This document shows, piece after piece, positions 36,404-49,043 of a stretch of DNA of 64,000 nucleotides. Under the pieces are notes generated by a model. It ran no database searches. It was given only the letters and a program-made list of their open reading frames with translations, and was not told the DNA's origin. Source of the DNA: Heliocidaris tuberculata. Its lineage: Eukaryota; Echinodermata; Echinoidea; Camarodonta; Echinometridae. Made by a program: the position numbers and the translations under genes. The first letter of the stretch is position 1, and each line of letters begins with the position of its first letter. Location: NCBI GenBank assembly GCA_025618425.1, contig CM046836.1, forward strand, positions 15,092,135 through 15,156,134. The letters are read 5' to 3'.

Positions 36404-37348
36404 ATTTAAAATAATTATTTTCCTCTCATGTATGAATGATCTAGACTGGAAAAAGGCCTGCTGATACACACAAAAGCTATTGAAGCCTATTCACCCATAA
36501 AAGCTAGTCTGGAGTATAGTCAAGGATTGTAATTCTGAACAGATTGTATTACCGAACGTGTAGATATAAGCGCCTAAAATGGGTTTTCATACGCGTGGGA
36601 TTACGCGTATGAAAACCACACTATTGAAACAAAGGTTGTGTCTTTTTTTCCATAGGTTTCACACGTTCGGAAATACAGTACCTTTTTCAAGGGACCAAAA
36701 CGCCGCGTCGTTGGGAAGGGGTTCACTCGGAAGGGAATATTGTATTAAATCTACGTTGTCTTTTTAAAATTCCATCAACTTCTTTTTCTGTAGGACTTTG
36801 AGCATTCATTAAGCAAGTTTGACAGATATTCGTTTGATATTTAATTTGCTATCGTTGATTTTCTGAAAAGTGTTCGGACACTGGATCCACCACCATACAA
36901 GGTTATCTTCAGATAAGCTTGTACATGTTTAAGTGCCCCGGGGGTAAAGGCGCTTCGGAGCGCGGAGAAAACCGCAAATTAATGATATTTTTGTGTACGA
37001 CAAACAGGAGAGTTGTCCACAAGTATCATCATCCGTGAAAGTACAGGCCACCGGGATGGTGTATCATCGTACTTGTATGTCACAATGTATGTCACAATGT
37101 ATGTCACAATAGACTCACCAAATTGCCAATTTGAGATTCGCATAGATGACGATGTAACTGTAGTGTTACTGTTAGTGTTACTTGTTAGTGATCTCATTTT
37201 TCAAACATCCATATGGCATAGGCATAACTTTCTAATTTCTTATTCCTTGACCTGTCCTTGTCTGATTCCTTTCAAACTTTCACCATCCTGTTTTTCTTAT
37301 ATTTCTGCTTTCACACAAATCACCTTATTACCAAGGTTGGATTGCCCT

Positions 37349-38910
37349 TTAATTTCAGAGAAAAGGGTTTTTGACATGATTAACCGTATCACACACACAA
37401 ATTTGTAAAAAAAAAAAAAAAAACATAACGCAAGATCCAGTGTATGGGACTGTTTTTATTAGATGTTTTGATAGTCGGTCTTCAGTTCAAGATTTTCACT
37501 AAAATGGCACATCTTTTCTTTGAAATTGATGATAAATGAAAGTTCCAACGTTACTTTATAATGTAAATATAAGGTAAGAATTAGTTGATTAAATATTTAC
37601 CCTGTCCTCGATCCACAGATGCGAATTAACGTCTTTCGAAAACTCCGCTTTTTCCGAAAATACTCTTTTAACTAGTCTTTGTATCAGACCCAATATATTT
37701 TGGGTGTTATTAAAGACATAACTGGATCTTTGGTGTTATTTTGTATTCATAAGAAGGTAGACAAGAAATTATCACTTATCAATCATTCATAATATCGTTA
37801 TATAATGAGATCAATATCCTCAAACACATTTATTTTTTGTTGTTTGTTATTTTGTCACCTAGCAATTTGTCTGAATATAACGACTACAAGTAATGGTAGA
37901 TTACTAGTATCTTTTTTTGAATGAATGAATTTATTTCGTGATACTGCAGAAATCTGTCATGAGCATTACAACTGAAAGTAAACAAAGTTCAAATAAATAT
38001 CGAATACAGATATCCTAATCAATAACAATTTCAATGTAATCAAGAGTGAAAATTACATTAGTCAACAGAAAAGGCAGTATCATCGGAGAACCTAAAGAAA
38101 AGCACAGCCTGTTAAAACTATAGGTTCCCCAAATAAAGAGAATTACAACATATATGTAATTATGTATTCTACAGATATGGCAGTAAAGAGATGATACAAG
38201 GTATGCGTGAAAAAAGATATAAATACACATAAACATCAAAATAAAATAAGCTTATATGAGCAGTTTATTTCAGCCTGTTGGCATGTGCGCAAATCCTGGG
38301 GGGGGGGGGCAAGGTTTCAAGGTTTTAAGGTTTCTTTATTTCCACATGTTTTTCAGTGTTTTACATATATACAAATTTATATTACATAATATCAAACAAA
38401 ATTACGATGAGAAGTGTTTACATAAATGGAAAAATTATTTAAAAATTATTTTAAAAAAAAATTAAGTACAGTAATTACATACTATCATAATTTCGGTGAT
38501 ATCAGGCATAGTAAAGAAACAAAAGTGGAGGAGTCTATTAAAAAGCACAGCTTGTATTTTATAGACCCCTTTGTGAGAAAAATATACTGACAAATGCTCT
38601 AAGTTTATGGAAATAATTACTAAATATATATACTTTACACTATCCCACCCCCCCCCCTTACACTATTGGAAATAATAACAGGCGATGACTTCAGTAGGAG
38701 AGAAGAAAGAGAGAGATAGAGACAGACAGAGAGAGATGGAAGATGAAGGATGGGGACGTTATACATTTTAATTCTTTCTGCAATGATGTTCTTTTCATTC
38801 TAGCTCAATTTTTGGTTCGAAATGATATTTTCCCTGTTATTTTTTACCATTTAGCAGTTACATGTATATCTATTCAGCAGGATTTTTTTTTAGTCTACGT
38901 TTAAATGAAC
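37349..38910. other. AT-rich sequence with retroposon-like tails
   Basis: No gene seen. T/A-rich stretches at 37,920-38,010 and 38,315-38,460 (TTTATTTC..., ending in A- or T-runs) look like 3' tails of retroposons. A GA-rich microsatellite lies at 38,698-38,745. Confidence 0.4.
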
Positions 38911-38914
38911 AGGG

Positions 38915-39140
38915 GAACAGGGGAACATGTCCCCCCACCTTTTTGAAGATAGGCGAATGTCCCCCCCCCCCCCCCACTTTTTGAATAACCTTTTTTTTTG
39001 GGGGGGGGCTTGTCAGAGAATTTTTGAGGCAAATGTCCCCCCTACCCTTTTGAATAACCCTTTTTTTTTTTTTTTTTTGCTTGTCAGAGAATTTTGGAGG
39101 CGAATGTCCCCCCCCCCCCCAATTTCAAAATGGATTTGCG
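38915..39140. repeat. Tandem C/T-run repeats (unit with GCTTGTCAGAGAATTTT)
   Basis: Three units of about 70 bp, each with a run of C after GAATGT, a long T or G run, and GCTTGTCAGAGAATTTT. Related, more degraded units are at 39,885-40,280. The long homopolymers make assembly here unreliable. Confidence 0.75.
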
Positions 39141-39157
39141 CCACTGCCTGTTGGGTT

Positions 39158-39875
39158 TATACAGTGCGTCCCAGAAAAAGTTAACAGTTCGAAAAAGTCT
39201 CCCCAAATAAATGTTTCAAAATATTTTAAAGAATTGTTTATACCTGTGGACAGCTTAGGGTCTCTTCTATCAAATAACACCAAAATATCTAACAATATTA
39301 TGTGCTTGAGTGAGCAAAAGCCAAATGTGTGAAAGGGTGCAAAATCCAGACTCGACAAGAATTGATATTGGCTCTGGCCGGTATCAGCCAACTTTGAGAG
39401 GCACTGGGAAGGAAAAGATACAGTGTATTTCCATTTTCTGATCAATAAAAGACAATTTATGAAATAACAAGCTTTGTTCTGTATATATCCTTACACATTC
39501 CATCAACATCTTATGCTTGAGTGAGCAATTAACTACTTTGTTGAGTGGTTCAAAATGTTACTTTTGCCATGGTGAGTCTTTTAATTTCACCTGCTTACTC
39601 ACTCAACCATAAAGTTTTGATGGGATGATCAGGACATACAGTGAACAAAATCTGTTCTTTTATAAATTGTCTTTTATTGATTAGAATGTGACAATGTCTA
39701 AGCCTTTTCCTGACTGTCAGCTTTGCTGATACCAGTCAGAACGCGGACATACGAACATTTGTCAAGTAATTAAGGATTGCACCCTTTCAGAAAAGTGGCT
39801 TTTGCTCTCTCAAGCGTAAAATATTGAGAGATATTTTGGTGTCATTTGATAGAAGAGACTCTAAGCTGTCCACAT
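39158..39875. mobile_element. Truncated fold-back element
   Basis: The segments 39,238-39,370 and 39,765-39,875 are inverted copies (GTGGACAGCTTAG.GTCTCTTCTATCAAAT), as are 39,440-39,466 and 39,658-39,690 (AAAGACAATTTAT). The left end starts TACAGTGCGTCCCAGAAAAA, a Tc1/mariner-like terminus. The right terminus is missing, replaced by the C/T-run repeat. Confidence 0.7.
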
Positions 39876-39884
39876 CAGCACTGG

Positions 39885-40100
39885 CGTACCCGGGGGGGGG
39901 GGCAGGGGCAGATTGCCCCCCTGACAACTTTTGATGGAAAAATCCCCCTTTTAGAAGTAATACTTTTTTTTTTCTTTCTTTGCTTGTCAGAGGATTCTGG
40001 ACCCCTTAAAATCTGACCCCCCCCCCCCCCTCCCACTGAGCGACTTTTGGAGGGCTGGCGAGAAGGGGAAAATAGGGATCTCCCTTTCAGAACTGATACC

Positions 40101-40131
<31 letters not shown>

Positions 40132-40280
40132 TGTCAGAGTATTGTGGAGGAAAAATGGACCCCATAAAATTAGTTTTGACTAAGGAAAAAAGGTACCTTT
40201 CAAAAATAAAAAGGGGCGGTACTTTCGTGAAATTTGCAGTGGTACTTGAAACAAGTGTGGGGGCATTGTGCCCGTGCCTC
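39885..40280. repeat. C/G- and T-homopolymer-rich repeat
   Basis: Runs of G (about 39,892), C (about 40,018) and T (about 40,100-40,128) separated by GCTTGTCAGAG. Same family as 38,915-39,140. Open frames across it are low-complexity artefacts. Confidence 0.7.
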
Positions 40281-40669
40281 CGCCTCTGAAAGACACAATC
40301 ATTGTCTGAAAAGAATTCTCTTCTATTTTCTTTTTCTACTCTAAAAATCAACAGTATCATATGCCTTTCTCGAGAAAGTTGTATCCGTATCTTATGCATT
40401 CAATTTGCTTTTGCCCAGTGCAGTCCATAATATAGGGTAGAGACTATTTGAGCACCAAGTCGAACATATTATCATTCATGAGCTTCGTGCAACACGCGCG
40501 CGCGCGCCTTCTTATCACATGTGGCTATTACAAACATTACAAATAAAATGGGCGTCGAAGCACTCACTATATTGGGCTCCAATCCAGTGCTAGTGTTGCA
40601 TGCTACCAGTGCTGCACCGTTACTTGCAAACCTTGTTTTGTTTTGTTTTGTTTGTTAGTACTTTTTTGT

Positions 40670-41240
40670 CACCTGTGAATGTTTGAAGTTCTCTCTATCT
40701 CTCTCTCTTCTGTTTGTCCCAACTCCCTTTCCCCCTACACAAAACCGAACTTCTTTCTCAGATTTTCTCTGTTTGTTGTTGTTGTTTTTTGTTGTTCCGT
40801 TTTGGTCTTTCCCTCTCCATCCTTTTGTATATATTTCCCCCTTTTCTCCTTTTTAAATATCAAGCTATCCCTTTTGTAAATATTTTCCCATACATGTAAT
40901 TGTTTCTAGTCTTATAAGGTAGTTTTACTTTTTAAAATGTTTCAAAGTAATTAAAACATTCATGTAATTGTTCTCTTTGGGGACCTTGCTCTAACAAGCC
41001 CAGCCTTCTTAATAAGGTCTCCTCTTTCTTTTATGACTTGTGTCGAAGAACATGATTTTACATAAAAAACGGTTAATAGAATCTCTTTTGCTAATGACAA
41101 GAGTTGTATATTGACTAAATATTGCACTTCAAATTATGTTTGGTATGATGATAATCTGTTATTCCTGTTATTTATTTTATATCCTATATACAAATGTTTG
41201 TGAAAGAAGGAAATAAAATGAACCAATGAACCAATCAACC
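40670..41240 (+). other. Possible non-LTR retrotransposon 3' end
   Basis: A pyrimidine-rich stretch is followed by TTTGGGGACCTTGCTCTAACAAGC, an AT-rich segment, then GGAAATAAAATGAACCAATGAACCAAT, i.e. a poly(A) signal and short tandem tail typical of CR1/L2-type ends. No coding remnant is left. Confidence 0.35.
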
Positions 41241-41379
41241 TAAATGATGATAGCGGAAGATTTATAGAAAAACAAAATGATTATCATTTCTATAAGAATG
41301 ATGATCTTGTAATTTTTATTTTTCTATGAATTTATTGACATCTAAGTATTGTCTTTAAAATCACTTCATCTTGACAATG

Positions 41380-43310
41380 ACTTTGATTTGCAGTGATTAT
41401 AATCTTGATGACTGTTTTCAAACAAAATCGCGCATTGGTGCTCATTTATAGTGCCTTGGTGCTCATGAAACGTGTGCTAAACCATACGAAGATTGTAGGA
41501 ATCATTATCTTGAAATATTTTCCTTAAATGAACTTTATTTACATCTCAATATTGTTTTTAACATTATTTAATCTAGACACTGACTTTGATCTGCATTGAT
41601 TATGAACTTCATGACTGTTTTCAAACAAAATCGCGCATTGGTGCTCATTTAGAGTGCCTTGGTGCTCATGAAACGTGTGCTAAACCATACGGGGATTGTA
41701 GGAATCATTATCTTGAAATATTTTCTTTAAATGAACTTTATTTACGTCTCAATATTGTCTTTAACATCACTTCATCTAGACACTGACTTTGCTTTGCATT
41801 GATTATAATCTTGATGACTGTTTTCAAACAAAATCGCGCATTGGTGCTCATTTATAGTGCCTTGGTGCTCATGAAACCTGTGCTAAACCATACGGGGATT
41901 GTAGGAATCATTATCTTGGAATTTTTTCTTTAAATGAACTTTATTTACATCTCAATATTGTTTTTAACATCATTTCATCTAGACACTGACTTTGATCTGC
42001 ATTGATTATGATCTTGATGACTGTTTTCAAACAAAATCGCGCATTGGTGCTCATTTATAGTGCCTTGGTGCTCATGAAACGTGTGCTAAACCATACGGGG
42101 ATTGTAGGAATTATTATCTTGGATTTTTTTCTTTAAATGAACTTTATTTACGTCTCAATATTGTCTTTAACATCACTTCATCTAGGCACTGTCTTTGCTT
42201 TGCATTGATTATGATCTTGATGACTGTTTTCGAACAAAATCGCGCATTGGTGCTCATTCATAGTGCCTTGGTGCTCATGAAACGTGTGCTAAACCATACG
42301 GGGATTGTAGGAATCATTATCTTGAATTTTTTTTCTTTAAATGAACTTTATTTACGTCTCAATATTGTCTTCAACATCACTTCATCTAGACACTGACTTT
42401 GATCTGCATTGATTATGATCTTGATGACTGTTTTCAAACAAAATCGCGCATTGGTGCTCATTCATAGTGCCTTGGTGCTCATGAAACGTGTGCTAAACCA
42501 TACGGGGATTGTAGGAATTATTATCTTGGATTTTTTTCTTTAAATGAACTTTATTTACGTCTCAATATTGTCTTTAACATCACTTCATCTAGACACTGAC
42601 TTTGCTTTGCATTGATTATGATCTTGATGACTGTTTTCAAACAAAATCGCGCATTGGTGCTCATGAAACCTGTCATAAACCATACGGGGATTGTAGGAAT
42701 CATTATTTTGGAATTTTTTCCTTAAATGAATTTTATTTACATCTCAATATTGTTTTTAACATCATTTCATCTAGACACTGACTTTGATCTGCATTGATTA
42801 TGATCCTCATGACTGTTTTCAAACAAAATCGCGCATTGGTGCTCATTTTATAGTGCCTTGGTGCTCATGAAACGTGTGCTAAACCATACGGGGATTGTAG
42901 GAATTATTATCTTGAATTTTTTTTTTTAATGAACTTTATTTACGTCTCAATATTGTCTTTAACATCACTTCATCTAGACACTGACTTTGCTTTGCATTGA
43001 TTATGATCTTGATGACTGTTTTCAAACAAAACCGCGCATTGGTGCTCATGAAACGTGTGCTAAACCATACATTTTATAGGAATGATTATCTTGAAAATTT
43101 TTCTTTAAATGAACTTTATTTACATCTCAATATTGTCTTCAACATTAATTCATCTAAACACTGACTTTGATCTGCATTGATTATGATCTTCATGACTGTT
43201 TTCAAACAAAATCGCGCATTGGTGCTCATTTTATAGTGCCTTGGTGCTCATGAAACATGTGCTAAACCATACGGGGATTGTAGGAATGAATATCTTGAAA
43301 ATGTTGCTTT
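41380..43310 (+). repeat. Ten-unit ~203-bp tandem array, left arm of the large inverted repeat
   Basis: The anchor GCGCATTGGTGCTCAT occurs ten times from 41,430 to 43,217, mostly 200-205 bp apart; two intervals are about 183 bp because a ~21-bp internal piece between two GGTGCTCAT repeats is lost. Units also share CATACGGGGATTGTAGGAAT, TTTAAATGAACTTTATTTAC and CATCTAGACACTGACTTTG. No coding content. Confidence 0.93.
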
Positions 43311-46200
43311 TGTAACTGTTATTCATGTAAATGTAATTCTTCATGATTTTTTCTAAAAACTGATATATCTTTGAACGTATAGAATTCAGTGTAAATGTGA
43401 GTTAGATATATTTACCAGGCAGATCTGTAAATCTCATACATCCATATAAGATCAGAAGTCATTATTATTCTTTATCTTTATCTTCATGATCGTTTTAAAA
43501 TCTTTATTTGTTTAGCCGATTTTCTCTCATTGTGCCTAGAGATTTCTTTATTCTTGCTACCGGAACAACCAATATTAGCTTACTCATGTTGAATGAAATA
43601 ATGCTATATTTCTATAAATATACATGTATGATACATAAATTTAGAGGTATTTAACAAATTTATGAATAATACACTCTACCACTCTGATAATAGATGATTT
43701 TTTTAAAATCTGATGTCGTAATCTCAGTGATTTCAATGTGCTGTGATGGTTAGCTTTAGACACTATGATTTGAACCTTGAACTTGCAACACTGAATATTT
43801 CATGTGAACAAAGTGGTGATCATTAACAATAATGGGATTGCACATTGATAAAAGAGTATAAATAGTGTATAGAATATTTGAATATTACTTTATTGCCTTT
43901 TTTGTGTTTACATGTACACTATGATTTGTCTTTCTGACTTGTTTTTCATTTTATATGAAGATCTTGCAACCGATCTCCAACTCTGGATGTTACAAGAATC
44001 CGTTAAGAACTATACCTTATATTTTGCTTTATTTACGTATTGTGATACGATTTAGATAAGTTGTTTTATTTATTCATTTTTTTTACCTTCCTTATAATGT
44101 ACTTCAAAATATTCAAGATGTTAGCTGGAAAAAATTCAACATGGCGCAAAGGTGACGAAAACTTACATTAATTTTGTTAGTGGTCCTACTGTACCCTTAT
44201 GACATCTTAATCTGTATCTTTATGCAATTTTTAGATTTCATTGAAATTTGGGCATTGTACTAAGAATCATATTCCGCACATGTTGATACCAAACAAACGT
44301 ATGCATCTAACTCACTGTTGCCATGGCAGCCGTCTATTTCAATACAAACCTAAGCGGTTTTGAGAAGGTTTTGATATTTGGGGTGAAATCGATTCGGTTT
44401 TAAAACTTTAATTTTAATATGGATTCGATACAATATTCAGATAGTATAATGATATTATATATCTTTTTGATGTATGTTAATAGACATAATCAGTAAAGTA
44501 CCCTGTAGATCATTATGGAAATCTCCCTTTTGTAGATATTTGAAATTTTAAATATTGAGCGCACAAAGATTTACCTATGCTGTAACTTTTTTGTTCTCAT
44601 AATCTCAATTCAATGAAACTTGGACACTGTTCAGAAAGATATTTCACATGTTTTAGAACAATGGTGATATATTTATGTTACATTTAGTTGCCTTGGAAAC
44701 TATTATTCAGTGTTCATTTTCATTTCATTTTTGTATTTTTTTCAAATAGAAATTACTTTGAAAGTCTGAGATTCAGCGTTAATGGGCATGGCTTAGATAT
44801 AATAACAAAGGAATTATATCACTGTTTGTAAATCTAATACACCCAAATGACATTAGACGTTATTAATGTTTTACTTATCATTTGTTTCTTGCTGCTTGGT
44901 GATACCTTCATTCATTCCAACTGGAGCAACCAATTTTTAATTTAAGTTGAATGAATCATGCTGAGATAATTATTTCTACAAGATCGTGTAAAATATGATT
45001 ATTTCTTATGTGTGGTATAACCTGTGGCAACCTTTTAGCTTGTCATCACCAAAGTATCGAATTTCACTTTGTTTATTTTAAAAAAATTACTTGCAAAGAA
45101 AAGGGAAGACTATACAAAAAATACCAATACTGAATGCCTTAACACAAAGAGGATATGATGTTATGCATTGCATAATGAATTCATATAGTCAAATAATTTT
45201 ACACATTCATGCAGACTATAAATGACAAAATTAACGTGTTAAAATTTGGCTTATTTTAGTAGCCTGCCTTAGCATAATATGCTTTGCATGAACACTACAA
45301 GTCTACAATTTCATATAGATATGTAGAAATTTGGATCCACTGGATAATATTTTCCACGTTGTAAACCACAAAATCATTTTGTCAGATTTATTTGTGTTTT
45401 GAGGTTGACAAAATAGAAATAGGCCCATGGTTGCAAAACTTTATCAAGCACTGGAATCATTTGAATGTAATTAAGCTTCTATCACCGTCTGAAAAGCAAA
45501 GTTAGTTCAGCATTATCAAATTATATATACTTGTAAAAATAGACGTCATTAATAGACGTCCATATGTAATCTTAAATGTTTATCATAAGATAATTTTTGT
45601 ATGTAATGTAAATCATATCACAATATATACATAAATAGAGCAAAATAGGAGGTAAAGATCAAAATCCAGAATTTGAGTAACTCCCAGTGTTTGTGATAGG
45701 CTGCATGATCTTCATATAAATAAAAAAGTAACGAACACAGCACAGGCAATAAAGTAATATTCACATATTATATACAGTATTTATACTTCTTTGTCAACTC
45801 AATAAATCTGATATCAATAACAGGTGTATGTTCTTCTCATGTAAATGTAATTAATTCTACTTGAATACTCCACTGTCTCGACAAGCATCATAAAAACGAT
45901 ATTTCTTTCATTGGTCAGAACTATTACAACTATTATGTTGTGATTCATTTTGTTCATTCTTTTCCAACTGTTTTTTTACTTCTCCTCTCCTTCTGTTATT
46001 GTACTTTGTATTCTCTGTTTTTGTTATATTGTTTTCCTGAAAATGAAATAAAATAAAATAAACTGTTATCAAGATAGAGATTTTTGTTGTTGAAAGATCA
46101 CAATATAACCAATGATATCTAATGACTACTCCACAAAATATAACCAGCAAGGTATGCATTCTAAAGTACAACGTCTACGCAAAGCCTAATTATTTTGTTA
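43310..46200. repeat. Inner part of the inverted repeat, left half and centre
   Basis: The segment 43,310-43,860 and, separately, 44,097-45,000 have inverted partners in 46,200-47,400. The two left segments are also diverged direct copies of one another (TATCTTTGAACGTATAG..., CTTTATCTTCATGATCG..., CCGGAACAACCAATA...). About 45,000-46,200 is AT-rich with no partner. No gene recognised. Confidence 0.75.
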
Positions 46201-47440
46201 TAGAATATTTTATTATTGATTAAATCAGACTTCAGTTTCATCAATGAGCCTAAAAGTGTGAAATCAGATTGTTGTCAATGATGTCCAATCACCATTTGTT
46301 CACATGAAATATTCAGTGTTGCAAGTTCAAGGTTCAAAATAACCATAGTGGCTATACAGCTTATCATCACAGTACATTGAAGCCGCTAAGGTTACGACAC
46401 TGGATTTAAAAATAAATCACATATTATCAGAGTGGTAGATTGTATTATTCATAAATTTGTTAAATACCTCTAAAGTTATGCATCATATATTACAAGAAAT
46501 TATTTCTTTATTAACATTATTTCATTCAACATGAGTAAGCAAATATTCGGTTGTTCCGGTTAGCAAGAATAAAGAAATCTCTATGCACAATTAGAGAGAA
46601 AATGGAGAAAATCGACTAAACAAATAAAGATTTTAAAACGATCATGAAGATAAAGATAAAGAATAATAATCACTCCTGATCTTATATGGGTGTATTAGAT
46701 TTACATATCTGTCTGGTTATTATATCTAACTCATATTGACACTGAATCATATACGTTCAAAGATAATGTTTAAGAAAATATCATAAAAAACTAAATTTAC
46801 ATGAATAACGGTTACCATGGCACCGAAAATTGATACAAATATATTTTTGTAGGTTTAAATCATGGAGAATATATCATTCTGAACAAAACATCCAAGTGTC
46901 GTTGAATTCGGATTATGAGTTAAAAAGTTATGGCCTGTAAGGTAACTGATTATGTGTTCTATTTGTTTGTTGACAGATTTCGAAAAATCTCAAATTTTCC
47001 CAAAAGGGAGGTTGATATAATGCATTGCAGGGTACTCTACTGATAAGCAATTAAGGTGACCATTATCAAAATGGTCATTATATACACCAAAGAGATGTAC
47101 GATATATTTCTTCTGTCTAAATATTGTATCAAATCCATATTAGAAATAAAGTTTAAAAACCGAGACAATTTCCACCACAAAATATAAAAAACTTCTCAAA
47201 ACCATTTTGGTTTGTATTGAAATCCAATAATCATACAAAAGGTTACAGGGGAAGATGTCTACAGGGTACAATGGGACCTCCTAAGAAATTGAAAAAAAAA
47301 AACCATTTTCATCACCTTTGACGCCATCTTGATTTTCACCATGCTGGGCCACTTTTTTTTAATCTTAGCATCTTGAATATCTTAAAGTACATTATAAAAA
47401 ATGTATTTTAAAAAAGTTGGGTTCGTTTAGTCAAGTGGGG
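46200..47440. repeat. Inner part of the inverted repeat, right half
   Basis: Read on the minus strand it reproduces, in order, the segments of 44,097-44,700 and 43,310-43,860: AGATATTCAAGATG, ATGGCG.CAAAGGTGA, ACCCTGTAGA, TTTTGAGAAG, AACGTATA.GATTCAGTGT, AAAACGATCATGAAGATAAAG. It is thus less rearranged than the left half. Confidence 0.78.
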
Positions 47441-47499
47441 GGGGGGGGGGTGCACGGGTACCCCTCTTAGGTACCCTACTATAAAGATTATGCCCACGT

Positions 47500-49043
47500 T
47501 TCTTTAGATCCAAGGCACGATATCGTGAAAACACTGACTGTAGGCTATAATAAGCACACGTTTCTTGAGCTCCAACTCCACGGCTCTATACCGGGCACCG
47601 ATGCACGAATAAGTTGTTGAAAAACAGTCATAAAGATTATAATCAATGCAAATCAAAGTCAGTGTTGAGATGAAGTGATGTTAAAGACAATATTTGGATA
47701 CAAATAAATTCATATAAAAACAAAATTTACAAGATAATCATTCTTACAACCCTTGATGGGTTTGGCACACGTTTCCTGAGCACCAAAGCACTATAATGGG
47801 CACCAATGCGCGATTTTGTTTGAAAACAGCCATCAAGATTATAATTTTATAATCAATGCAAATCAAAGTCAGTGTTTAGAAGCAGTGATGTTAAAGACAA
47901 TACTGAGAGGTAAATAAAGTTCATTTAAAGCAAAATTTTCAAGATAATGATTCCTACATTCCCTGTATGGTTTAGAACACGTTTCATGAGCACCAAGGCA
48001 CTAGAATGGGCACCAATGCGCGATTTTGTTTGAAAACAGTCATCAAGATTATAATGAGTGCAAATCAAAGTCAGTAGTTAGATGAAATGATGTTAAATAC
48101 AATACTGAGACGTAAATGAAGTTCATTTAAAGCAAAATTTTCAAGATTATCATTCCTACATTCCCCGTATGGTTTAGCACACGTTTCATGAGCACCAATG
48201 CACTATAAATGAGCACCAATGCGCCATTTTGTTTGAAAACAGTCATTAAGATTATTATCAATGCAAATCGAATTCAGTGTTTAGATGAAATGATGTTAAA
48301 GATAATACTGACACGTAAATAAAATTTATTTAAATCAAATAGGTGCAATCTCGATCCACAAGGTATGGCCTTGCCCTCATCCTCAGTTTCTTTTCCACCA
48401 TTGATATTCATTATCAGAAAATATAAATTTTGTTTGAAAACAGCCATCAAGATTATAATTTTATAATCAATGCAAATCAAAGTCAGTGTTTAGAAGCAGT
48501 GATGTTAAAGACAATACTGAGAGGTAAATAAAGTTCATTTAAAGCAAATTTTCAAGATAATGATTCCTACATTCCCTGTATGGTTTAGAACACGTTTCAT
48601 GAGCACCAAGGCACTAGAATGGGCACCAATGCGCGATTTTGTTTGAAAACAGTCATCAAGATTATAATGAGTGCAAATCAAAGTCAGTAGTTAGATGAAA
48701 TGATGTTAAATACAATACTGAGACGTAAATGAAGTTCATTTAAAGCAAAATTTTCAAGATTATCATTCCTACATTCCCCGTATGGTTTAGCACACGTTTC
48801 ATGAGCACCAATGCACTATAAATGAGCACCAATGCGCCATTTTGTTTCAAAACAGTCATTAAGATTATTATCAATGCAAATCGAATTCAGTGTTTAGATG
48901 AAATGATGTTAAAGATAATACTGACACGTAAATAAAATTTATTTAAATCATATAGGTGCAATCTCGATCCACAAGGTATGGCCTTGCCCTCATCCTCAGT
49001 TTCTTTTCCACCATTGATATTCATTATCAGAAAATATAAATTT
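47500..49043 (-). repeat. ~200-bp tandem array in reverse orientation, right arm, with a 614-bp duplication
   Basis: At least six inverted units of the left-arm repeat (CACCAATGCGC anchors from about 47,600 to 48,830). Positions 47,814-48,427 and 48,428-49,041 are near-identical tandem copies of 614 bp, both ending in the CCACAAGGTATGGCCTTGCC segment, which is not part of the basic unit. Confidence 0.9.

Larger units (their letters stand above)
34513..36935. mobile_element. E2 element, copy b (interrupted by hAT-like element)
   Basis: Its left part (to 34,698) and right part (from 36,404) align to copy a on either side of one point. Inserted in E1 at CCCC. Its right end carries TTATCTTCAGATAAGCTTGTACA, a palindrome shared with copy a. 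The outer boundaries are approximate. Confidence 0.6.
33345..37348. mobile_element. E1 MITE split by nested insertions
   Basis: The left end AGGGAAATCCAACC follows TCAA (a mutated TTAA), and the right end GGTTGGATTGCCCT precedes TTAA 37349-37352. Pieces at 33,844-34,100, ~34,437-34,510 and ~36,940-37,348 align in reverse order to the intact copy at 16,008-16,552. The gaps between them are later insertions: the 482-bp TTAA element, two E2 elements, and a hAT-like element inside the second E2. Confidence 0.75.

Noticed and set aside
35973..36414. Overlapping 142- and 112-codon ORFs in the hAT-like element
   Set aside because: No transposase motifs. They run through the promoter-like segment and the CCGAACC repeats, so they look like chance frames in CpG-rich DNA.
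38927..40399. Pro- and Phe-rich ORFs across C and T runs
   Set aside because: Homopolymer translations with no codon structure.
41586..42396. Repeated 63-66-codon ORFs in the ~203-bp array
   Set aside because: They appear in only some units, shift frame between units and contain stops in the others, so the repeat is noncoding.
45908..46171. 87-codon minus-strand ORF in the inverted-repeat centre
   Set aside because: Asn/Glu/Lys-rich by base composition, no recognised domain, no conservation in the left half.
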